A stretch of DNA of 46,071 bases from Oligoflexia bacterium (GCA_015232355.1 JADFZW010000037.1:1-46071), one strand, 5' to 3'; shown: positions 35,603 to 45,245, counted from the first letter of the stretch. The notes: generated by a model from the sequence alone, not told the origin. Translations and numbers: made by a program.

Positions 35603-37897
35603 ATGGATAAATTAATCTTATCTTTTACATTATTTACATTATTTATAATGTTTTCATTTTCATCAGCGGAAGTAATCGCCGGTGAAACACGAGATATAGA
35701 ATTAAAAACACTAACAGAAAAAGAATTAAAAGAATTAATCTATCAAAATGAGATAGCAAAAACTTTACCCTCAGAAGTTTTTATTAAAACACCATTTTTA
35801 ACTACCAATGGTCTCTATGATTTCGCTCTTAAAGACGATCGCATTTGGATAAAAAAGAGAACAAATCCATTACGAGAAATGCCCTACTATGACGTTTTCG
35901 GAGCAACTTTAAAAGTAGATACTGAATGGAGGTTATTGGGAAAAAATGGAATGCCTTTTTTTACTGGAATAAATAAAAATGATCCTCTCCCAAATAAAAT
36001 TATTTCTATTAGTGTTGATGCTGATCATTTAATTGCCATAGGAGATAATGGAAAAGTTTATCAATATGGTTATAAAAAAGGCTATCGATCAGGAAAACCT
36101 GATAATCCCAAAGAGTATACTCTTTGGAGCTATAGATGGGGTGCCCCTATTGAAACTCCACTTTCAATGCCCGAAAAATATAGAGCATATGCTATTGGTC
36201 GCCATAATTCCGAGACAATGTTTTATACTGATCAAGCAGGAAATGAAATAAACTATGGTGAAAGAGGAATAAGCCATTTGTATATCCTCTCCGATAATGG
36301 ACAAGAAATTAATATTGCAGATACAGGACTTCCAGCGGATTTTTCTCGTCAATATACTGGCCCAGATAGAGGAAGATTTATCGCAGAAAATATAAGTGTG
36401 GCCGGTGAACATATTTTTTTAATTAGTAAATATGGAGAAATGTATACTAAATTTGAAGATTATGATTCCAACGGTGGAACACCCTTTTTCAATTACTATT
36501 ACGGCGCAAATAAAATGAGTAAACTTAAGGGTGATGATTTTGATACTCAGTTAATGCCTAGAAAATTACCACTCGCTGATTGGAAAAAACAACCAACAAT
36601 TCCCACTGGAGAAAAAGGAAAAATCAGCAAAAACATTACTATTATTGTTAAAGGCCAGGGTGATCAAAACAGAGAGATTCGAGTGCAAGGATTAAATTCA
36701 GAGGGTAAACCGGGTTACTATTATAAAATGGTTACTTCTGATAAATGGCAATTCCAAGAAACAAATAATGAGATGAAAATTGATGAAAAAGATTTTATTG
36801 AAAATGATCCCCAAAAATTAGCACGTGGACAAAATAATGATATTAAGATGTTTGGAGAGATGGAATTTAAGACTGGACTTTTGGGTTCACCGCTAAAACC
36901 TAATCTACAAATTGAGTTACTAGATTATAATATGTATGCAACACCTATCACTATGAGAGTACATATAAATGAAAAAAAACATTTTGATCTTTTAGTTCAT
37001 ACTGTTGATTCTTATTTCATGTTGATAGAAAAAGATCCTGAACATTACTCAAATAATATTAGACGTATGAAAGGAACATTAGAGATACCAAAAGATGTAT
37101 TGAAATCTACAGATAAAGAGATAAGTGAATTGGTTAACAACTATTTCAAACCATTTCACTTACAAACATTTAAACTTCCTTTTATTGGCAACAAACAATT
37201 TGCAGAAATGTGGAGCAAAACCAAATATAATGGAGAACAAGTCTCAATAAAAATGAGTTTTGCGAAAGATAGCATCTCAAGCAAAATAGATCCCAAAACT
37301 ATTACTCATTACACTGAAATTGCAAATAATCAAAAATTGCTTTTAAACTCTAATAACGAAAAGAAAAGAAATGAAGGCAAAGAAGAAAAAAATGAATCAC
37401 AATTTAAACTTTTATTAGATAAAGTTGGCGAAAATTTAAAAGCACTAAAAGAGATAAAAGAAGATAGAAAAGATATTAAATCAAAAGTGATGTCCGAAAG
37501 TTGTCTTCGACCAATATTAAAAACTGCATTCGGTATAGAGCAATTTGCAAGTTTTATTTTACAATATGATCACTATTGGAGTACCTCAAAATATGCACGA
37601 AATATAACTGACCAAAGTCTTTACCCAATTTTTGAAACCTCCAAAGCGGTCCATAATATACTTTGGAAAAATGGTGCTGAAAATTTTAGATTTGCCAAGA
37701 ATATTTTGATCTCTCGAATTTGTAGTTATCTATCTCTTGCTAAAGAACAATTTCAAACTCAGCAAATACAACAACAACAGCAACAACAACCTAAGAGTTG
37801 GAAAAAATTTCTAGAAGTAACTTTCCAAAATAATAAAGAACTTTCATCATACTTTAAATATTTAAAAAATTGCAAAGACAATAATGGCAATATATAA
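35603..37897 (+). CDS. Large secreted protein of unknown function
   Basis: This 764-residue protein starts with the signal peptide MDKLILSFTLFTLFIMFSFS. The first half has repeated strand-turn units such as ISISVDADHLIAIGDNGKVY, SHLYILSDNGQEINI and NISVAGEHIFLISKYGEMY. These suggest a beta-propeller of the RCC1 or WD kind. The second half is mixed, ending in helices with a glutamine run (QQIQQQQQQQP). No catalytic motif was recognised. It probably acts in the periplasm or outside the cell. The next gene follows after 36 nt and also has a signal peptide, so they may form an operon. Confidence 0.75.
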   Translation: MDKLILSFTLFTLFIMFSFSSAEVIAGETRDIELKTLTEKELKELIYQNEIAKTLPSEVFIKTPFLTTNGLYDFALKDDRIWIKKRTNPLREMPYYDVFGATLKVDTEWRLLGKNGMPFFTGINKNDPLPNKIISISVDADHLIAIGDNGKVYQYGYKKGYRSGKPDNPKEYTLWSYRWGAPIETPLSMPEKYRAYAIGRHNSETMFYTDQAGNEINYGERGISHLYILSDNGQEINIADTGLPADFSRQYTGPDRGRFIAENISVAGEHIFLISKYGEMYTKFEDYDSNGGTPFFNYYYGANKMSKLKGDDFDTQLMPRKLPLADWKKQPTIPTGEKGKISKNITIIVKGQGDQNREIRVQGLNSEGKPGYYYKMVTSDKWQFQETNNEMKIDEKDFIENDPQKLARGQNNDIKMFGEMEFKTGLLGSPLKPNLQIELLDYNMYATPITMRVHINEKKHFDLLVHTVDSYFMLIEKDPEHYSNNIRRMKGTLEIPKDVLKSTDKEISELVNNYFKPFHLQTFKLPFIGNKQFAEMWSKTKYNGEQVSIKMSFAKDSISSKIDPKTITHYTEIANNQKLLLNSNNEKKRNEGKEEKNESQFKLLLDKVGENLKALKEIKEDRKDIKSKVMSESCLRPILKTAFGIEQFASFILQYDHYWSTSKYARNITDQSLYPIFETSKAVHNILWKNGAENFRFAKNILISRICSYLSLAKEQFQTQQIQQQQQQQPKSWKKFLEVTFQNNKELSSYFKYLKNCKDNNGNI

Positions 37898-37933
37898 TTA
37901 ATAGAAAATAAATAACATCACAAAGGTTATTTC

Positions 37934-38323
37934 ATGAAAACTTTTTTTTTTAGTTTAGGATACTCAGTTATTACTTTAGTTATTTCAATTTTCTCCTATA
38001 CAATACTTACTACTTTTGCTTACTCCATAACCATATCAGTCTCTCCAAACAAATCATCATTAAAAGACTCCAATATTTCTATAACCACTTCTAATAAAAA
38101 AGACACTGTTAATACTAATACTAAAACAAAAACAAAAACAAATGAATCCTCTCAATATCGCAAACGTCCTAATTTGTATAATAATAGCACTGGTATTCCT
38201 GATGTTAATGATCCATCTCTTGATTTTAATTCACTTGAAAAACTAGAAGATCTTCCCTCAAATGCAGAAGAAATTGGGAATAATGAAAAAGAAAAAGAAA
38301 ATACAAACAAAGATACAAATTAA
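37934..38323 (+). CDS. Small secreted low-complexity protein
   Basis: The 129-residue product has a hydrophobic N-terminus (FFFSLGYSVITLVISIFSYT) that may be a signal peptide or anchor. A Ser/Thr/Asn/Lys-rich tail follows with the hexanucleotide-encoded TKTKTKT and an acidic end (EEIGNNEKEKENTNKD). It follows the large secreted protein by 36 nt. The function is unknown. Confidence 0.6.
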   Translation: MKTFFFSLGYSVITLVISIFSYTILTTFAYSITISVSPNKSSLKDSNISITTSNKKDTVNTNTKTKTKTNESSQYRKRPNLYNNSTGIPDVNDPSLDFNSLEKLEDLPSNAEEIGNNEKEKENTNKDTN

Positions 38324-38340
38324 AAAAAGCAAGAAAATTT

Positions 38341-39789
38341 TTATGCAGCTTTTTCTTCCTTTATATTTCTCAATTTAAATTTTGATATTATATTAACCAA
38401 TTCTCTAGCATTAGATGCAAGTTCCTCAGCAGCATTAGCAGTCTCTTGTGAACAATGAGCAGTTTGCTCCGTAGTTGAACTTGCACTCTCTATCGCTTGT
38501 AAAATACTGGTTGCATGACTTGCTTGTTCATTAGAAGCAAAGGATATCTCTTCAACTAGTTTTGATACTTCCGAGGCAACTTTGACAATTTTTTCTAAGG
38601 CAGAAGCAGTATTATCTGCTAATCTATTACCTAAATCTACTTTGCTTTTTGAATCATTAATTATATCTGTTGTCTCTTTAGCAGCAGTAGAACTTCTGGC
38701 CGCTAAATTTCTTACCTCTTCGGCCACAACCGCAAAACCCTTTCCATGTTTTCCTGCTCTTGCCGCTTCAACTGCCGCATTTAATGCTAATAAATTTGTT
38801 TGAAATGCGATCTCATCAATTACCTTAATAATCTTTGAAATATTTTCACTCGAAGAAGTAATATCACTAATAGCATTTAACATACTCTTCATTTGTGCAT
38901 TACCTTCATTAGCATTATTCTTTGAATTGTCACTTAGACCCTTCGCCTGACTTGCACTAGTAGCATTACCATTAATTTGATCACCGATTTTTTTCATTGA
39001 AGAAGAAATTTCATTCAAAATATTTGTTTGCTTCGATACCTCTCTAGAAAGCACACCACCCAAATTAACTAAATCATCAGAGACTTTATTGATATTAGTA
39101 CTCATCATTTGTACTTTAGTTAAAACATTATTAATCTCTTTGATTGAAAAATTAAAAGAATGTTCTAATGATTTAAATTCATCATATGATCTTTGAGTAT
39201 GTTTGTCTGCCATAGGCAATCTCAATGTTATATCTAAGTTTCCTTTGGCAAACTCTTCCAGATTGCGTGTTAACAATCTTATAATCGCACTCTCATATTG
39301 AAAGACCTTTTCTTGTGTAGTTATATCTTCGGTAAATTGCACATAACCACACTCATTTCCTTCATGTAAAATTTTCGATGTAAACATTTTAAAGATAAAA
39401 TTTTTAGTCTCTAAGATGTAATGGGGTTCTCCACTTTTTAATCGATTGATGGCATCTGCATCTATCTTCGACATATCGGTGCCAGTTACTTCCTCCACAC
39501 TCTTTTTCATACCTTTAGATAAGACTAAATTTATAAATCCAACTTTACCATTTAGATCAATCACTTTTATTGGAAATGGAATATAATTTAAAATACTTTT
39601 ATAGTATTCTTTTCTTATCGTTTCTCTATTAACAAGTTTATATATAGCTAATGACACTACAAAAATAACCGCCATCAAAGTTAATAATAGAATCATCTTA
39701 TCAGATATTAACAACACAGGCAGTACAAGTGCACCTTCCAAAAGAACAATCATCTTTAAATATGAAAAACGAACTAGCAAATCTTGCAT
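38341..39789 (-). CDS. PAS-containing methyl-accepting chemotaxis protein
   Basis: The 482-residue receptor has two N-terminal membrane helices (KMIVLLEGALVLPVLLI, MILLLTLMAVIFVVSLAIY) and a PAS domain (about residues 70-155: FPIKVIDLNGKVGFINLVLS, GYVQFTEDITTQE). A HAMP-like connector and a canonical signalling tip follow (VIDEIAFQTNLLALNAAVEA, GKGFAVVAEEVRNLAARSST). Sensing is likely cytoplasmic or at the membrane. The aaggga ribosome site precedes the ATG. It is not adjacent to the che operon. Confidence 0.9.
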   Translation of the reverse strand: MQDLLVRFSYLKMIVLLEGALVLPVLLISDKMILLLTLMAVIFVVSLAIYKLVNRETIRKEYYKSILNYIPFPIKVIDLNGKVGFINLVLSKGMKKSVEEVTGTDMSKIDADAINRLKSGEPHYILETKNFIFKMFTSKILHEGNECGYVQFTEDITTQEKVFQYESAIIRLLTRNLEEFAKGNLDITLRLPMADKHTQRSYDEFKSLEHSFNFSIKEINNVLTKVQMMSTNINKVSDDLVNLGGVLSREVSKQTNILNEISSSMKKIGDQINGNATSASQAKGLSDNSKNNANEGNAQMKSMLNAISDITSSSENISKIIKVIDEIAFQTNLLALNAAVEAARAGKHGKGFAVVAEEVRNLAARSSTAAKETTDIINDSKSKVDLGNRLADNTASALEKIVKVASEVSKLVEEISFASNEQASHATSILQAIESASSTTEQTAHCSQETANAAEELASNARELVNIISKFKLRNIKEEKAA

Positions 39790-39943
39790 AATTATTCCCT
39801 TTTATAGACGTAAGAATAACTTTATGATATCAAAAAGCTTAAAAATTTGAAATTATCAGGAATTTAATTCCTTTTTTTTAAACAATCTTTTACATTTCTT
39901 AAATATATAACAGAAAACTAAATCTAAATAAGGGTGATTAATT

Positions 39944-42496
39944 TTGAAATTAATTATTACAGAAAAACCAAGTGTAGCACAAAACATTGCAAAGATATTA
40001 GGAGCAGATAAGCGCAAAGATGGTTATTTCGAAGGACAAGCTTACCTTATCTCATGGGCATTTGGTCACCTATTCACCCTATTTGATGCCAAAGATTATG
40101 ATTCTAAATATACTAAGTGGAAACTAGAACACTACCCATTTATACCTGACCATTTTCAATATAAAGCTTTACAAGATAGTGGTGTAAAAAAACAGTTACA
40201 TATTTTACATACACTAGCACATCGACCAGATATAGATGAAATTATCAATGCCACCGATGCTGATCGTGAGGGTGAATTGATTTTTCGTGAAATCCATCAA
40301 CATTTAAATGTTAATCATCCTCTCTCACGTTTATGGCTTAGTTCACATACATCCGAAGATGTATTAAAAGGTCTCTCCTCTTTAAAATCAGAAGTGAGCA
40401 TGCAAAACTTAAAATCTGTTGCCTATTTACGCCAATGGCTTGATTGGCTTATTGGAATTAATCTTACTTCAGTGGCCACTCTTTGTTTTGGTGGACATAA
40501 AAATACTATCTATGTTGGTAGAGTAATTATGCCAACTCTCAAATTAGTTTATGATAGAGAGATGGCCATCAATTTTTTTAAAAAGGAAACCTATTATGAA
40601 TTAGAAGCAACTTTCTCCCCTACATCTGCAACATCGGCCGCAACCTCCTCCTATAATGGAACTTACATTAGCGATGAACAAATCACTAACAAAAAGATAA
40701 TCGAAGATATTCAAAATGAAATAACCACAATTAAAAATGGAGTTATTGACCAAAAGAATGTAAAAAAAATTAATGAAAAAGCACCACGACTTTTTAGTTT
40801 AACCGATTTGCAAGGATATATTACCTCTAAACATAAAAATTTCACTGCTGATATCGTCTTAAAAATTGCCCAAACTCTATATGAAAATAAACACATTACT
40901 TATCCCCGTACATCCAGCAGATACTTAAATAAATCACAAGTCGCTGATGCCAAAAGAGTCTTTAATCTTCTAACTGCTAAAGATGGGCCTTATGGAGAAG
41001 GAAAAGAAGGAACCGCTAATCTCGATTTTAAATTTGTAGAATCAAAAGATATCTTTGATGATAGTAAAGTTGATTCACATGCGGCCATCATCCCAACTTA
41101 TGTTCTTCCAAAAACTTTTTCTTTAAAACCACAAGAAGCAATTATTTACGAAGCAATTGTCAAAAGATTTTTAGCAAACTTTCTACCCAAGGCAGTTTAT
41201 GAAACAATTGAGATCATCACTTTGGTTACTGAATATCAATTCAAAACGACCTCTCGTCAATTAAAAGAAGAGGGTTGGCAAAAACTCTACACATCAAACG
41301 ACAACGAAAGTAATGTGTCTGAAGTGCCTAATATGCCTGCTGAAAATTCTAAAATTTTAAAGTCACTTAAAGAAAAACAAAATGTAATTGTTAAAGATAG
41401 CAAACTCAATCAGAAAGAAACTACACCTCCAAAACACTATACTGAAGCAACTCTCCTTTCTGCCATGGAAAATTGTGGAAAAAAAATTGATAAAGAAAAT
41501 ATCGATCAAGTGCTCAAAGGATATAGTATTGGAACTTCTGCAACTAGAGCAGAGACCCTGCTAAAATTAAAACGAGTAGACTATATTAAGGCATCTGCAA
41601 AGAATATTTTAATTACCGAAAAAGGAACAAAAGTAATTGAAGCATTTCCTGTAAAAGAATTACTCGATCCCGATTTTACTGGAAGAATGGAAAAGACATT
41701 AAAAAGTATTGAGGTGGGTAGTGAAAATAAAGATATCTTTTTAAACTCAATTAAAGATTTGGTGGCCAAAAGTGTTGCCAATATAAAAAATGCAAAAGGA
41801 ACACCTATTCTTTCAACCCATCCTCTTGGAAAATGCCCAGCATGCTTAGAAGGAGATATTATCGAAGGACAAAAAGGTTTTGGTTGCAATAAATGGAAGT
41901 CTGGTTGCAAATTTGTATTATGGAAAGATAATAATTTAGTACGTGATTTTTCTCTTAATTTCTCCCCTGAATTAGTTACTCAACTATTAAAAGATAAATC
42001 ATCCACTGTTCAAGTCACTTTAATTAGTCCAAAAACTAAAAAAGAGTTCCAAACTAAACTAAAGTGCTCCCAAGAACAAAATACAAATAACAATGAATCT
42101 GCAAGATGGGGACTTAATTTTGTTCACCAACAAGAAATTTCTCCTACTCTAAGTTTAGTTTGTCCTCTATGCAAGAAAGGTAATGTTGTCCAAAATAGCA
42201 AAGCATATGCCTGCTCAGAATATAAAAACAGTGGATGCAAATTTACAATCTGGAAAACCATCGCTAGTCGAGAGATCTCCTGGGAAATAGTTTCCGAAAT
42301 AGTCAAAAAAGGAGAAAGTAATATTCTTGAAGGTTTTCTATCTAAAAACAAAAAATTATTTAAAGCAAAGTTAGCACTTACATCCGATGGAAGGCAAGTA
42401 TCATTCAAATTTGATTCCCATGATTCCCATGATTCTCATGATTCTCACAATAATTCACATTCCGATATCTCCACCGCTCAATCATCAAAAGAATAA
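39944..42496 (+). CDS. topB: DNA topoisomerase III
   Basis: This type IA topoisomerase has 850 residues. The TOPRIM domain opens with MKLIITEKPSVAQNIAKILG and has the acidic triplet in ATDADREGELI. The active-site tyrosine is Y320 in HITYPRTSSRYL. Two C-terminal zinc-ribbon-like modules follow (CPACLEGDIIEG...CNKWKSGC and CPLCKKGNVV...CSEYKNSGC). The start is TTG with aagggtga upstream. The last 30 residues are a repeat-derived tail, SHDSHDSHDSHNNSH, in a region that overlaps the convergent transporter gene by 92 nt. It decatenates single-stranded or recombining DNA in replication and repair. Confidence 0.93.
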   Translation: MKLIITEKPSVAQNIAKILGADKRKDGYFEGQAYLISWAFGHLFTLFDAKDYDSKYTKWKLEHYPFIPDHFQYKALQDSGVKKQLHILHTLAHRPDIDEIINATDADREGELIFREIHQHLNVNHPLSRLWLSSHTSEDVLKGLSSLKSEVSMQNLKSVAYLRQWLDWLIGINLTSVATLCFGGHKNTIYVGRVIMPTLKLVYDREMAINFFKKETYYELEATFSPTSATSAATSSYNGTYISDEQITNKKIIEDIQNEITTIKNGVIDQKNVKKINEKAPRLFSLTDLQGYITSKHKNFTADIVLKIAQTLYENKHITYPRTSSRYLNKSQVADAKRVFNLLTAKDGPYGEGKEGTANLDFKFVESKDIFDDSKVDSHAAIIPTYVLPKTFSLKPQEAIIYEAIVKRFLANFLPKAVYETIEIITLVTEYQFKTTSRQLKEEGWQKLYTSNDNESNVSEVPNMPAENSKILKSLKEKQNVIVKDSKLNQKETTPPKHYTEATLLSAMENCGKKIDKENIDQVLKGYSIGTSATRAETLLKLKRVDYIKASAKNILITEKGTKVIEAFPVKELLDPDFTGRMEKTLKSIEVGSENKDIFLNSIKDLVAKSVANIKNAKGTPILSTHPLGKCPACLEGDIIEGQKGFGCNKWKSGCKFVLWKDNNLVRDFSLNFSPELVTQLLKDKSSTVQVTLISPKTKKEFQTKLKCSQEQNTNNNESARWGLNFVHQQEISPTLSLVCPLCKKGNVVQNSKAYACSEYKNSGCKFTIWKTIASREISWEIVSEIVKKGESNILEGFLSKNKKLFKAKLALTSDGRQVSFKFDSHDSHDSHDSHNNSHSDISTAQSSKE

Positions 42497-43664
42497 TCGC
42501 CAAGACTAAAAATGCTGGGGCCAATGACAAAGCAACACTTATTCCAAAATGATCACTAACAACTCCTACAATAAAATGCATTACAACTAATCCAAAAGAA
42601 AAAAGAGTAAGCGCCCACCAAATTGCAGAATCACTTTTGGTTTTAAATATTTCTACTGCATATGCAATTGAAGTGGGAAAAAAAGGTCCCATCCAAAATC
42701 CAGATATAGCAAATCCATATGGTGAAAACATAATTCCAATGATTGTAGAAATTAAAGAAAGTCCAAGAGATAATTGCATCAATCTTAAATTAGAAAATTT
42801 CCAAGGCATAAAAGTAAAAAGTAGACGTCCCAAAAATAGAGCTATAAAAAAATACATCACCATCTGTGATGAATATTCTAACAAGCTCGAAGCGGACACC
42901 AATGGTCCAGCAGTAGTTCGTTGTATATAAAGTGCCAAACGACTTGAAATTAATACTTCCCCTAATACGTAAAAGGTAACTACTAATGCAAAAAGAATTT
43001 GATGAATCTGTAATCCTTTGGCCTCTACACTTGGAATTGGTAATTTCGATTGTGCTTTTTCATTGACCGAAACTACATTCACTTCTTTCATCGTAAGTGT
43101 ATAAAAGAGCAACAGTAATGGCGCAATCGCTGCTAATAAAAAAATATGATTCCAATTAAATCCATGTCTATGAAGTATGGTAACTATCGCTGGAGCAAGA
43201 AAAGAAGAGAGCCCGTACATACTATGAAGTCCAGAGAGTAATTGTCTCAAGTAAGGATTCTTTGAACCTGCTCCCTTGGTTACTAAAATATTTTCCAAAA
43301 AACCTAGCGAACCAAAACCAATCCCTAATACAACAGAACTTACAAGTAAAACGCTTAGTGATCTTGAAACTCCTGTTCCGATAAGTCCTAAGAAAATCAT
43401 TATCAGTGCAGGCCTAAGGGATATAGTTGCTCCAAAACGATCATAAATAAAACGAATAAATATACTTCCTACTGTAGAAAATAGTGCGGACACTACAAAA
43501 AAAAGTGAACCGCTGGTATCACTCAAATTTAAATCACGTAATATCTCTGGAAAGAGTGGTCCTCTTAGATTATCAGAAAGACCGAGAACTAATAATGAAA
43601 GATATCCTACAATTATAAAATTAATTTGAGGACATATTTGCTTCATAAATTTTGTCTCTGTCAA
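42405..43664 (-). CDS. Major facilitator superfamily transporter
   Basis: The 419-residue protein has about twelve membrane helices, beginning IIVGYLSLLVLGLSDNLRGP. The family loop motif between helices 2 and 3 is RFIYDRFGATISLRPALI. Helices 7-12 end in LSLAPAFLVLAIILLMI. The substrate is unknown; sugar and drug porters share this fold. The C-terminal tail (NHENHGNHGNQI) is encoded by a tandem repeat that is also read by topB on the other strand. It follows the secreted protein gene at 43673 by 8 nt. Confidence 0.85.
   Translation of the reverse strand: MTETKFMKQICPQINFIIVGYLSLLVLGLSDNLRGPLFPEILRDLNLSDTSGSLFFVVSALFSTVGSIFIRFIYDRFGATISLRPALIMIFLGLIGTGVSRSLSVLLVSSVVLGIGFGSLGFLENILVTKGAGSKNPYLRQLLSGLHSMYGLSSFLAPAIVTILHRHGFNWNHIFLLAAIAPLLLLFYTLTMKEVNVVSVNEKAQSKLPIPSVEAKGLQIHQILFALVVTFYVLGEVLISSRLALYIQRTTAGPLVSASSLLEYSSQMVMYFFIALFLGRLLFTFMPWKFSNLRLMQLSLGLSLISTIIGIMFSPYGFAISGFWMGPFFPTSIAYAVEIFKTKSDSAIWWALTLFSFGLVVMHFIVGVVSDHFGISVALSLAPAFLVLAIILLMIERWRYRNVNYCENHENHGNHGNQI
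42413..42448. repeat. 9-bp tandem repeat coding on both strands
   Basis: Four units of gattcccat or gattctcat/c encode the SHD repeats of topoisomerase III on the plus strand and the C-terminal ENHENHGNHGN of the transporter on the minus strand. Confidence 0.9.
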
Positions 43665-43672
43665 TTATTTAT

Positions 43673-44839
43673 TTAATCAATAGATCCATTACACTTTTGA
43701 TCTGTAGATTTATCAGAATTATCATTGATTCCATTATATATATTTGCAAATATTCCGCCTAGAAATTCTTTAACTTTTTCACCCTTTTTAATTTTTTTAG
43801 CATCCATGCTCTCTTCTTTCTTAAATTTACATACTTTCTGCTCATATGTATCTTTGTTACTAAAGGCACCTTCAAATTCGATATGTCGTTTTAACATTTT
43901 AAACTTCTCTGCACTTATTTGACCATTTCCTTTACTTGGATAAACTGAAATTATTCTCTCAACATAAACAGAACCAATCACTTTAGGTATTTCTCTTTTA
44001 ACTTCTCCCTTATCACCCCTCATTGTATAGTTTCCTCTAGAGATTGCATCTATGCGATCACCCACGATATTAAATTCCACAAAATTATCACCATCAGAGA
44101 TAAAATAGATTAATTTTTTCATCTTTTTATTTTTTGTATCATCATATTTTTCATGGAGTTGATTATGGATCATCTTCCAAGAATCTGCATCGTAGGTTTG
44201 GCATCTACTTGCTATCAATGTTGATATCATATCTTTCAAGCGCTTTTTATCTATATTAAGTTGAGGATTGTTTTGTATAAACAACTCACTTACCATCGCC
44301 AAGGTTAGCTCAGCTACCTTCTCTGGTTCTTTTGTTGTATCTACACAAATATGACCTCGTTCTTTACCATCTAAACTTATAAGTATGCTCATTCTATTTA
44401 CATCCACCATTATTTGATTTGGCCATTTATCAATTGATAAATTTTTATCATACTCGTAAGTTCCACTATATTTATTATCCTCTATAGAAAATTCAGTTAC
44501 TGGAAAATCCGTTAGAATATTATCTTTAGGAAATTGCCCATAAAGATCCCTTGATTCTTTAGTACGGGTAATATACAGAACTTTTTCTTCATCATTATCT
44601 TTAAAGACACGTCCTTTATTAAAATTTTCTTCCTCTATCATCTGTTCTACTTTTTTTCCTATAGTATCTATGGTAGCAGTAGTTTTATTCGAGATTACAT
44701 CAAGTGTTCGATCTAATTTTTTTGATAAGTTATTCCAAAAATTATTCTCTTGACCCTTATCTTCACTTGAAAATAAAGCACTATTAGCAGTCATTGTTAA
44801 TATAATTATTAACATTATTATGAATTTATTAAAAAACAT
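43673..44839 (-). CDS. Secreted protein of unknown function
   Basis: This 388-residue protein has a signal peptide (MFFNKFIIMLIIILTMTANS) followed by a charged, mixed alpha/beta sequence. I recognise no domain. Features include two regions with regular strands (NQIMVDVNRMSILISLDGK, DNFVEFNIVGDRIDAISRG) and three cysteines outside the signal and tail. The C-terminus is lysine-rich and then acidic. It lies 8 nt upstream of the MFS gene and may be co-transcribed with it. Confidence 0.72.
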   Translation of the reverse strand: MFFNKFIIMLIIILTMTANSALFSSEDKGQENNFWNNLSKKLDRTLDVISNKTTATIDTIGKKVEQMIEEENFNKGRVFKDNDEEKVLYITRTKESRDLYGQFPKDNILTDFPVTEFSIEDNKYSGTYEYDKNLSIDKWPNQIMVDVNRMSILISLDGKERGHICVDTTKEPEKVAELTLAMVSELFIQNNPQLNIDKKRLKDMISTLIASRCQTYDADSWKMIHNQLHEKYDDTKNKKMKKLIYFISDGDNFVEFNIVGDRIDAISRGNYTMRGDKGEVKREIPKVIGSVYVERIISVYPSKGNGQISAEKFKMLKRHIEFEGAFSNKDTYEQKVCKFKKEESMDAKKIKKGEKVKEFLGGIFANIYNGINDNSDKSTDQKCNGSID

Positions 44840-45030
44840 TTCTCCCCCTTAAGATTTTAAAATCGGTACTCATAAATAAATATCTCATGGTGATAAAAAA
44901 AAACCAAATAATTTTAATTTATAAAATGTTTTTTCTCTAAGTAGTTAAAACTTTACAAATACACAATAGATATCAAATATTTGATGTCCAATTAAATCAC
45001 TAAAAAATTGGCAGTGGCCTGAAAGTTGGG

Positions 45031-45060
45031 CATACTCAATAAGTCACATACTCAATAAGT
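45031..45060. repeat. 16-bp tandem repeat, nearly two copies
   Basis: catactcaataagt occurs at 45031-45044 and 45047-45060, joined by ca. The second copy runs into the left arm of the inverted repeat. Confidence 0.85.
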
Positions 45061-45241
45061 TAGGGTAAATAAAAAAAATTCAGCAAGCAGGTAACAGGAT
45101 CAGCAAACAGGAGCAGTTAACAGTAATGGTCCTCCCCAAAATTTTCATTCGGAGGGAACGGTAAAACTTCTTCCTGCTAACCGCAACTGCTTGCTGATCC
45201 TGTTACCTGCTTGCTGAATTTTTTTTATTTACCCTAACTTA
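45056..45241. repeat. 51-bp perfect inverted repeat with structured loop
   Basis: The left arm (45056-45106) and right arm (45191-45241) are exact reverse complements over all 51 positions. The outer end of each arm reads taagttagggtaaat on its own strand. The 84-nt loop adds a gcagtt/aactgc stem (45113-45118 with 45185-45190) and a cctcc/ggagg apical hairpin (45131-45135 with 45151-45155). The arms contain repeated CAG trinucleotides. It could be a miniature mobile element, a large terminator or an insertion target. It abuts the group II intron end within 5 nt. Confidence 0.92.
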
Positions 45242-45245
45242 GCTG

